Shown here piece by piece: positions 56,723-64,000 of a stretch of 64,000 nt of DNA. The notes under the pieces were generated by a model, which worked only from the letters and a program-made list of their open reading frames with translations, was not told the DNA's origin and searched no databases. The position numbers and the translations under genes were made by a program. Within the stretch, counting starts at the first letter, position 1. Each line of letters opens with the position of its first letter. The DNA comes from Corylus avellana (lineage: Eukaryota; Streptophyta; Magnoliopsida; Fagales; Betulaceae): the NCBI RefSeq assembly GCF_901000735.1, contig NC_081542.1, forward strand, positions 47,904,238 through 47,968,237. Reading direction: 5' to 3'.

Positions 56723-57087
56723 ACTATAATAGCCCTGGGTTAATTTAAGTCGACAATCCAATTCCAATCCCGCCCCTCCTCGTCAAAATCCTTTGCCGCC
56801 CAAGGGACAAATCGGCCTTTTCTGTCTTTTCAAATGGCATATAAGCATATGAAAGTAATTTATTTATTTATTTATTTTTTAAAATTTGAAAAAAGTGGTT
56901 TAATGTGATATAAATATAAAATATTTTAGTGGAGTCCACATTTTAAAACTGTTTAATTTGTAGCAAATATTTTATATTTTGAATTATTTATAATTATTTT
57001 GAAAAAATATATGTTTTTAATTTGACCAAATAAGGCTTTTTATGCCCTTTTAAAACATTTCTATTGAGCTCTTTACATTTAATATTT

Positions 57088-57644
57088 GAATAATTATATA
57101 ATAAGTCATTGATTCAACCCTCCAAAATTTTTAAATCTCTACTTTTTTTTCTTTGAATTTTTATTCCCTAGGTCAATCAAAATGACAACAAAATTCATGC
57201 TGTAAAATTTTTTTAACAGCCGTTAGTCTGAGTCAAAATGCACTGTTTCACCTCGTTAAAATATTAATTTTTTATTTAATTTTAAAATTTAAATCTAAAA
57301 ATAAATTAAAAATTAAAAATTAAAAAAAAAGGACTGGGGTGGGCCAAGTGGCCGAACCACCCCAGGCAAAATGAGGTGGTCGGCCACCCCTGTCCTTTTT
57401 TTATTATTTTATTTTTAATTTTTAATTTTTAGATTTAAATTTTAAAATTAAATTAAAAAAATTAATATTTTAATGAAGTGAAACCGTGCGTTTTGACCTA
57501 GACTAACGGCTGTTAAAAAATTTTGACGGCAGAGATTTTATTGTCATTTTGATTGACCCAAGGAGTAAAAAAAAAAAAAAAAAAAAAACTTAGGAATTAA
57601 AAAATTTTGGAGGGTTGACTCAGGGACTTATTATACAATTACCC
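57088..57644. mobile_element. 557-bp inverted-repeat element with GC-rich core (MULE-like)
   Basis: Arms of about 230 bp are inverted copies (GAATAATTATATAATAAGTC on the left, GACTTATTATACAATTACCC mirrored on the right). A perfect 9-bp duplication TTAATATTT flanks it at 57079-57087 and 57645-57653. The core (about 57335-57400) contains GGGGTGGGCC and GTGGCCGAACCACCCC words. Confidence 0.85.
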
Positions 57645-59062
57645 TTAATATTTTTTAAAAATTTGAGAAAACTCGTAAAAATAACAATTGAACAAACTAT
57701 CTTCTTTATTTTAAATTTAAATTTTGTTAGATATGCTTTTCAAATACCAATATCCAAAGAAAGTTTTTAGGGGTTCACCTTATAAAAAGTTTAAATTTTA
57801 AGGCAATTGTTTTTAAATTTTTTTTAAGAAAGACCAGTATAACTCTCTTTGATCCAAAATAAGTTAAAATAGAGAGAATCTTTGTCCATAATATATTAGA
57901 TTCGACACTTGTTATGTCACGTAATCTTTATTATGATAATAAATTTTACTCTAACTCGAATGCATTTAGATTAGTAGCTAACAACAAGGAAAATGATTTT
58001 TCTATTCATCTTCGGTAGCTATATATCGAGTAATGTCAGGGATTATCTTTTTATCTTCCTAAAGTTGATGTGCCTATTAAAATCACCATTTGATCAAAAT
58101 TCAAATATGATTCATCTAAAATTTAATAGTAATTTTAAAAGCCACATTAACTTTAGAAAGATAAAAATATGATCCCTAAAATTACTCCTAGATATCAAGC
58201 TTCGTTGTGGTGCATGAGATAAAGTTATGAGGCTTAAGTGATTTTTTTTTCTCCAAGATTAACTCTCTCAAGCTTGTTTAAACTATAACTTAATCTAGTA
58301 ATGATAACAGTAAAACCCAATTTAATTTAAACTAATCAAATATGCAAATTCTTATTGCGGGAGTTAAATCTATGCCCTATTATTTACCTAAATCACATGA
58401 AAATTAGCTTAAAATTGAACCACCTTAATGGTTTTTGTAAATAAATTATTTTTTCATCGAGACCTTTCATGAATTTCTTTGCTTTTTTTTTTTTTTTTTT
58501 TTTTGATTGGGTGAACCTCAGTCATAGACTCAAGAGTGTCGTGCCCCTTATTAAAAAAAAAAATAAATAAATAAATAAAATTATCGTGCACGCCATATAT
58601 AATATTTTCCGTTTCTTTAGATTAACACTTTACGAGAGGGTAGTTTCGTCCCCGTAGTACAATGGAAAGAAGCATATATGTGTAACAAAAAAAAAAAACC
58701 AGATAAGTTTTAGACCAAAGTCAAAGGATTTGAATTTCATTTAAATTGGGCAAAGACGTGATTTGTTTTAATCAGTCTATTAAATCACATGTATTTATAC
58801 AATTTTTAATTAAAAAATGTTTTCACTTATTCTAAACCGATAAATAAAAGTAAATTTAATTACTTAACTAATTAACTGATGTTTAACTAATTAACTGATG
58901 TTATCCTTTTAAAATGGATGTAATTTAAAAAAATTTAAATTTAATAGTAAACAAAAACTGATTTAAAAATGAAATCTAATAAAAATAAAGACGTAAGCAG
59001 AGATAATAAAAGTACATAATAACACATCTTTGAATAAAGTAACATGTATCTCATAAATATTT

Positions 59063-59440
59063 GGATAAATTTCACTAAGGATCCCTAAACTTCTATCCGT
59101 TTTGAAATATCCTATGAACTTCAAAATCTCTCAATTTAGTCCCCTGAACTTTCAATTGCTCTAAATTTGGATCATTCCGTTAATTTAGCCATTAAAAATT
59201 CAAAAAAAATCAAAATATCCTTGATTTTTGTTTTTTTTTGTTTTAAATAAAAAAACGTTTTAAAAGTTGAAATTTTATACAATAATCAGGGGTATAAACG
59301 TCATGTGACGTTTAAAATCTGACGGAGGTGTCCAAATTGAAAGCAATTAAAAGTTAAAGGGATTAAATTGAGAGATTTTAAAATTTATGAGAGTATTTCA
59401 AAACGGATAAAAATTTGGAGATCCTTAGTGAAGTTTTCCC
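59063..59440. mobile_element. Non-autonomous inverted-repeat element, family A copy 2 (MULE-like)
   Basis: Ends GGATAAATTTCACTAAGG and CCTTAGTGAAGTTTTCCC, flanked by a perfect 9-bp duplication TAAATATTT at 59054-59062 and 59441-59449. The interior matches family A copy 1 (2652-2999), for example GGGGTATAAACGTCATGTGACG against GGAGTATAAACGTCATATAAC. Confidence 0.87.
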
Positions 59441-59621
59441 TAAATATTTTAAAAAGATCATATGACTCTTGTATGATAAGAGAAACGTGTCATAGATGGG
59501 GTGTATGAATTAGCTATGTAGCAAATTTCTGCCAAAGTAACACGACCACTTGGCTATCTAATACCCGTAGAAGCTTAGGTGAGAAACGACCAAACCAAAA
59601 GCCCCCAAGGAGCTCGACCTG

Positions 59622-59717
59622 TCTCTCACTCCCTCTCTCTCTCTCTCTCTCCTCACGAAGACCGTCTGGTAGACCCTTCTTTCTCTCTGTCTCTCTCTCT
59701 CTCTCTCTGTCTCTCTC
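59622..59717 (+). repeat. CT-rich leader of the TOM1-like gene
   Basis: Nearly continuous CT dinucleotides 85-180 bp before the ATG at 59803, probably in the 5' UTR. A second CT run lies at the start of intron 1 (59966-59988). CT microsatellites in 5' leaders are common in plants. Confidence 0.7.
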
Positions 59718-59802
59718 TTTGAATTTGAGCTTGGGCGTCTCTGAAAGCAGTATTTGACTTTGGCGTGTGCGGAAGCTCTTCGCGGGGAGAGCTGAGAGCG
59801 GA

Positions 59803-62800
59803 ATGACGAGAATGCCACTGAGCTTGGCGCCCATGGCGGACCTGGAAGCTCTGGTTTCCAGCTGGTGGGACGTGATCAATGAGTCCACTCGGTGGCAGGA
59901 CGGGATCTTCTACACTCTCTGCGCCCTTTACGCACTTGTCTCCTCCGTTGCTCTGGTCCCTTACTCTCTCTCTCTCTCTCTCTCTCTAGAAAACTTAGTA
60001 TTCACTTTTTTCTTGTAAGATTTGGTTTTTTTTTTTTTTTTGTGATTCTAGTATTTGGGTCTATTGCTCTAGGAATAGCTGTAACTGATTTTATTTGTAT
60101 TTGGGTAGTTCTTTTTCTTTCTTTCTTTTTATTTTTTGTGGGGCTGGGATTGAGAAAGTGATAGATTGGGAGCTATTGTGGATGTATGGTTTGTGGCATT
60201 TTCATTTGTAAGAATCACCAGGATTTGGGTCTCTAAGTAGTGACATTATGATGGGCTATTTAGAATCTTAGAGGTGGGGAAAAAGTAGTGAAATCCGTAA
60301 TTGTTTCAAAATATTTCAAGTTGTTCTTGGAGACATAATCATGTGTTGTTTTCGGTTACTATTAGATTTTGTTGAATAACTTGATTGCCTGAAAAGTTTC
60401 CGATTATGGTTAATATGTATTTTCAGTTCATATCATTCTTTTCAATTTTTACTTGTTTTTCGGATTTCTTCAAGTTACGCCTGGCTTTGGATTATTTCAA
60501 CTTGAAACGATTAGTCAAAGAAAAAAAAAAAAAAAAAAGATAAGGAAACTTGTTGAAGTTTTTCAGGGGATTTCTGAGGAGGTTGTGTACCTGTGGTTAT
60601 GTGCAGATTCAATTGATAAGGATTGAGATGAGAGTGCCCGAATATGGTTGGACAACTCAGAAAGTTTTCCATCTTATGAACTTCATTGTGAATGGAGGTG
60701 ATATTTTAAATTTTGGTGATATTCGGAGTCCTGAGTATACTTTGTCATTTGGGTATAATTTCACTCTTTGGTTATGCCTTTCTTATGCTGCAGTACGTGC
60801 GATTGTGTTCGGATTTCACACTCAAGTATTTTACTTGCATCCAAAGGTTAGTTTGTTGACGTTTTGAGCAATGTTGTTTTGGAATTTTAATTTCTAACCT
60901 AACCATGTTAAGTGATGTGACACTTGCATTGAATTGTGAGTTTCATACATGTAGTTTTTTTTGTTTTTTTTCCTTTTTAAATTAGACTAGTTAGAGTAAA
61001 GAATGTTCTTTCCAAGTATCAGCAATATACTGACATTGAGCTGCTGCACCTTGAACCAGGTTCTAATTTTAGTGTTATTGGATCTTCCCGGTCTTCTATT
61101 TTTCACTACATATACACTCCTTGTCCTTTTTTGGGCTGAGATTTATCACCAGGCAAGTAAATTTTCTTGTTATTATCAGAGTGCAAGGCCATTTCCACAT
61201 TTCAGCAAAATATTGAAGTTGTGCAGGTGGGAAAATATTAACCTTTTCGTTACTATTAATGGACAGGCAAGAAGTTTACCAAGCGAGAAGCTCAGGCTTG
61301 TTTATATTTCAGTTAATGCTTGGATATATGCTATACAGGTATGATCTGCGTCACACACGTTCTAATGCTGCTGCAGTTGCATTACTTATTATTTCGCTGA
61401 TCTGCTGCCGAAATATCATCTTTGAAGCATTTCAGTTTGTGCCTTGTTTCATTTCATGTGGTTCTCAGGACGACAGCTATTTTTTTTGGGAGAGAGGGGC
61501 GGTGGGGGTTGGCCGGGGTGGTTTGAATCTTCTTTGTTCTTTCAACATAGGTCAAAATGGTCCAATGGTCCTTGAGGTTTCACCTTTTATCAAATCGATC
61601 CTTCCTTAAGGTTTAGAGCTTATCAAATCACTCTCTAAGATTCACACCATTATTAAATAACTCCATTCTCATTATGTTAACTTTTTAACAGAGATGAGTG
61701 ATGTGTGGCTATCAAGCCATGTCATTTCCAACAAAAAGAAGGAATGTGTCTAGACCATTCAGTCAACCACACTGCATGCGCTATGTCATTGACATGTTAG
61801 CCACAAATTAAAAATTGGCCACAAGTCCCCTCTACTTTGAGAGGGGGTGGCCACCTTCCACAACAAAGGACGTGGCCGCAGCCCCTCCTACAACAGAGGG
61901 GATGGTCGTGCGGCCACCCCCTCCGGAAATAGAGGTTTTTATTTTATTTTGAAGTTCTGGTTGATGTGACCAATTTTTAAGTTCTGACTTACATGTCAAG
62001 GACGTGGTGTGTTCTGTGTGACATGTTTCTTATGTAAGCTAATTGACTGGATGGTTTAGACACGTCTTCTTTTTATTGGACACGACATGGCCTGATGGTC
62101 ATCGTTAAGAAGTTAATGGAAGGGGAACAAAGGGAGTTATTTGATAACAATGTGAATCTTAGGGAGTGATTTGATAAGGTTTAAACCTTAAGGAGCGATT
62201 TGATAAAAGATGAAACTTCAAGGACCATTAGAGCATTTTTCCCTTTAAAATAAGGAAAACTAGGGGTGAAGGGTTTGGGTAAAAGTTTTAGGAGTGATGA
62301 GATGGCCTGTTTCTTAGTTTACGAGCTCTCAAGTGAAATTCTTAACCCATTTTCTGGACACTGAATTTCATAGAATAGAAAATACAAATCTTTCTTTTTT
62401 CCATGGAATGCATGTCATCCTAGCATAAACGCCCTACCCAAGCCCTTAAGGGTCACTTCATAAATGTAATTTAACTTTCAAGATTTTAAGAAGAATTGAA
62501 TCAAAGTGAGGTTTTGGAACCAGATTGGCATCTGGATATACCTTTGGATCGATGACAACAGCGTTGTAGAATTCATCGGAAAGATATTTATTGCAGGTTA
62601 GACTTTGTATCTAATTATGCTACAACTTTCATACGGTCCATTTTCCTTGAGATTGCGACTTCATTTTCAATCTCAAAATACATATTCTACATTCTAAGTA
62701 TTGCTTCTTTCATTTGATCAATGGTGCTTATTTTATTACATATTTGTTCTCCCAGTGGTGTCAATTATAGCTGCAGTAGGTTTCTTGCTATATGGAGGAA

Positions 62801-64000
62801 GGTGAGCATTCTCTATTCAACGATCTCTATGTTATTTACTCTTCCGTGCATATGGAATTGTCTCAATTCTGGCTACTTGTTTGTTTTTCATGTCTGTTTT
62901 TGGGTTTTATTTCTACAATTTCTCTTGGTGGGTTGACATATAAGATGCTTCCAGATTATTTTTCATGTTGAGACGCTTTCCTATCGAATCAAAAGGAAGA
63001 CGGAAGAAACTTCATGAGGTTTGTGACTTCCCATTATAGTTTGTCTACTTGATTGCTAGAATTGTTACAGTGAAATGTTCGCCTTTATCTTTGGGTATGA
63101 CATATGTATGTTACTTACCAGGAAACTAAACGTTACCAAACTAGGGCTCTAAATGGATCTGCATATGACTTAATTTCCATTTAATTGGGGGCAGTTGGTC
63201 ATGTATGCTTAGGTCTAGTATGGAACAGCACTTGCCAGTTCTTATAGAAACTTGATTGACTAAAAAAGCCTTCCAAGTTCAAGATCCTGCTGCTTTATCA
63301 AAGCTTGTGTGAGAAATGATTGAATTATCTGGTTGGGGTGTGTTGTCTAGTTATCCTTGCCAACAAAGTAATTCCTTATCAAGTTTCACAATTATAAACT
63401 GCAGATTAATGAGTATATCATTCTGGACTAAAACGAACCTCTCCCAACTCCACCTCCCCACGCAAATAAAAGAGAGAGAGAGAGAGAGAGAGAGGATAGT
63501 CTTTCACACAAACTAGTTTCTATTGATGTGAAAATTGTGCTTTTTGTGCAGGTTGGATCTGTTACAGCTGTATGTTTCACCTGCTTTCTCATAAGATGCT
63601 TTGTGGTAAGCTTCAAACTAAGTCTGTATGAACCTAGACATTTACATCACAATTCTTCTTTGTTTTATTGAAAAGAGTACGCTCCTATGTGACTTTGTTT
63701 ATATATTTTCAAAAGTGTTGCTGCTTTCTTAAGCATATGTTGGGTTTGTGGATGCTTTTCTAACTTAATTCACAAAATGCAGGTTGTTTTATCTGCTTTT
63801 GATACAGATGCTTCGCTTGATGTTTTGGATCATCCCGTTTTGAACTTGATCTACTACATGGTATTCTACTAAGCTTGTTATTTTGAAAACCTTATATATA
63901 TATATATATATTCTCTTTCTCTCTCACACACAGAATAAATTTTGAAATTTTTGCTGCTCTAATCACAGTTGGTTGAGATCCTGCCTTCAGCTCTAGTCCT
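59803..64000 (+). CDS. TOM1: TOM1-type seven-span membrane protein (partial, 3' end outside window)
   Basis: Vacuolar-membrane multi-pass protein of the TOM1/TOM3/THH1 family (DUF1084), known in Arabidopsis as a host factor needed for tobamovirus multiplication; its normal role is unclear. Exons: 59803-59955, 60607-60697, 60794-60846, 61060-61152, 61267-61338, 62524-62596, 62756-62801, 62955-63018, 63552-63605, 63783-63860, 63969 to the edge. All phases agree. Marks: start MTRMPLSL, which resembles TOM1 rather than TOM3, [69 protein letters not shown], and [16 protein letters not shown]. About seven hydrophobic spans are expected; six or more are visible. Intron 4 has a GC donor (61153). Intron 5 holds a 694-bp inverted-repeat element. 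Confidence 0.93.
61550..62243. mobile_element. 694-bp inverted-repeat element with GC-rich core in TOM1-like intron 5
   Basis: Arms of about 230 bp mirror each other (CAATGGTCCTTGAGGTTTCA on the left; TGAAACTTCAAGGACCATT on the right). Flanks TTCAACATA (61541-61549) and TTTAAAATA (62244-62252) agree at 7 of 9 positions, an eroded 9-bp duplication. The core (about 61840-61930) holds GGGGGTGGCC and GGCCACCCCC words. Confidence 0.78.

Larger units (their letters stand above)
53995..59802. other. Spacer between tRNA-Trp and TOM1-like gene
   Basis: AT-rich, with two related small inverted-repeat elements (54071-54424, 55884-56117), an AT microsatellite (54672-54702), a GC-richer island with two G-boxes (about 56540-56800), a 557-bp inverted-repeat element (57088-57644), family A copy 2 (59063-59440), and the CT-rich leader of the TOM1-like gene (from about 59600). 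No exon identified. Confidence 0.6.

Overview
The window is nuclear DNA of a flowering plant, most probably a woody eudicot. The evidence is AT-rich intergenic DNA full of small transposons, genes of 5 to 18 short exons with GT..AG (and two GC..AG) introns, telo-boxes before translation-related genes, a nuclear tRNA-Trp, and proteins that match eudicot families closely. I cannot name the species.

Layout from left to right. 1-2228 (-): chloroplast RNA pseudouridine synthase 6, cut by the left edge (seven exons seen). 2229-6297: transposon-rich spacer. 6298-7818 (+): intronless cytochrome P450 of subfamily CYP77B. 7819-14374: gene-free, with a CACTA remnant, a 5'-truncated LINE and a 683-bp inverted-repeat element. 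14375-17252 (+): N6-methyl-AMP deaminase (MAPDA), 11 exons. 20686-31168 (+): a very large LRR/armadillo/patatin phospholipase (phospholipase A I type), 18 exons, whose introns hold a short SINE-like insert, a LINE fragment and a Copia remnant. 33106-33486 (+): small protein of unknown function. 34891-37186 (-): RLCK-VII (PBL-type) protein kinase, 5 exons. 40767-43687 (+): mitochondrial cardiolipin synthase, 8 exons. 45006-46214 (-) and 52531-53739 (-): two copies of a PPR336-like mitochondrial PPR protein, about 86% identical. Between them is a nest of elements: a 1.1-kb foldback element carrying a piece of a CslA (mannan synthase) gene, a frameshifted gene fragment, and two related elements with 9-bp target duplications, one of them inserted in the inverted repeat of another element. 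53923-53994 (-): tRNA-Trp(CCA). 59803-64000 (+): TOM1-type membrane protein, cut by the right edge.

The genes are not an operon or pathway cluster; they are independent housekeeping or specialised genes (organelle RNA modification and translation, cutin-type fatty acid oxidation, nucleotide salvage, membrane lipid turnover, cardiolipin synthesis, signalling). What links them is ancestral gene order. From memory of Arabidopsis locus numbers, the set corresponds to At4g21770/At4g21790, At1g11600/At1g11630, At1g61850/At1g61860/At1g61870 and At4g04870/At4g04880, so one segment here combines loci that Arabidopsis has scattered over several blocks. I see no prokaryote-type system, CRISPR array or phage. 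The most unusual structures are the CslA-carrying foldback element, the nested element at 49440-50775, the reuse of one GC-rich core inside elements with different terminal repeats, and two GC-AG introns.
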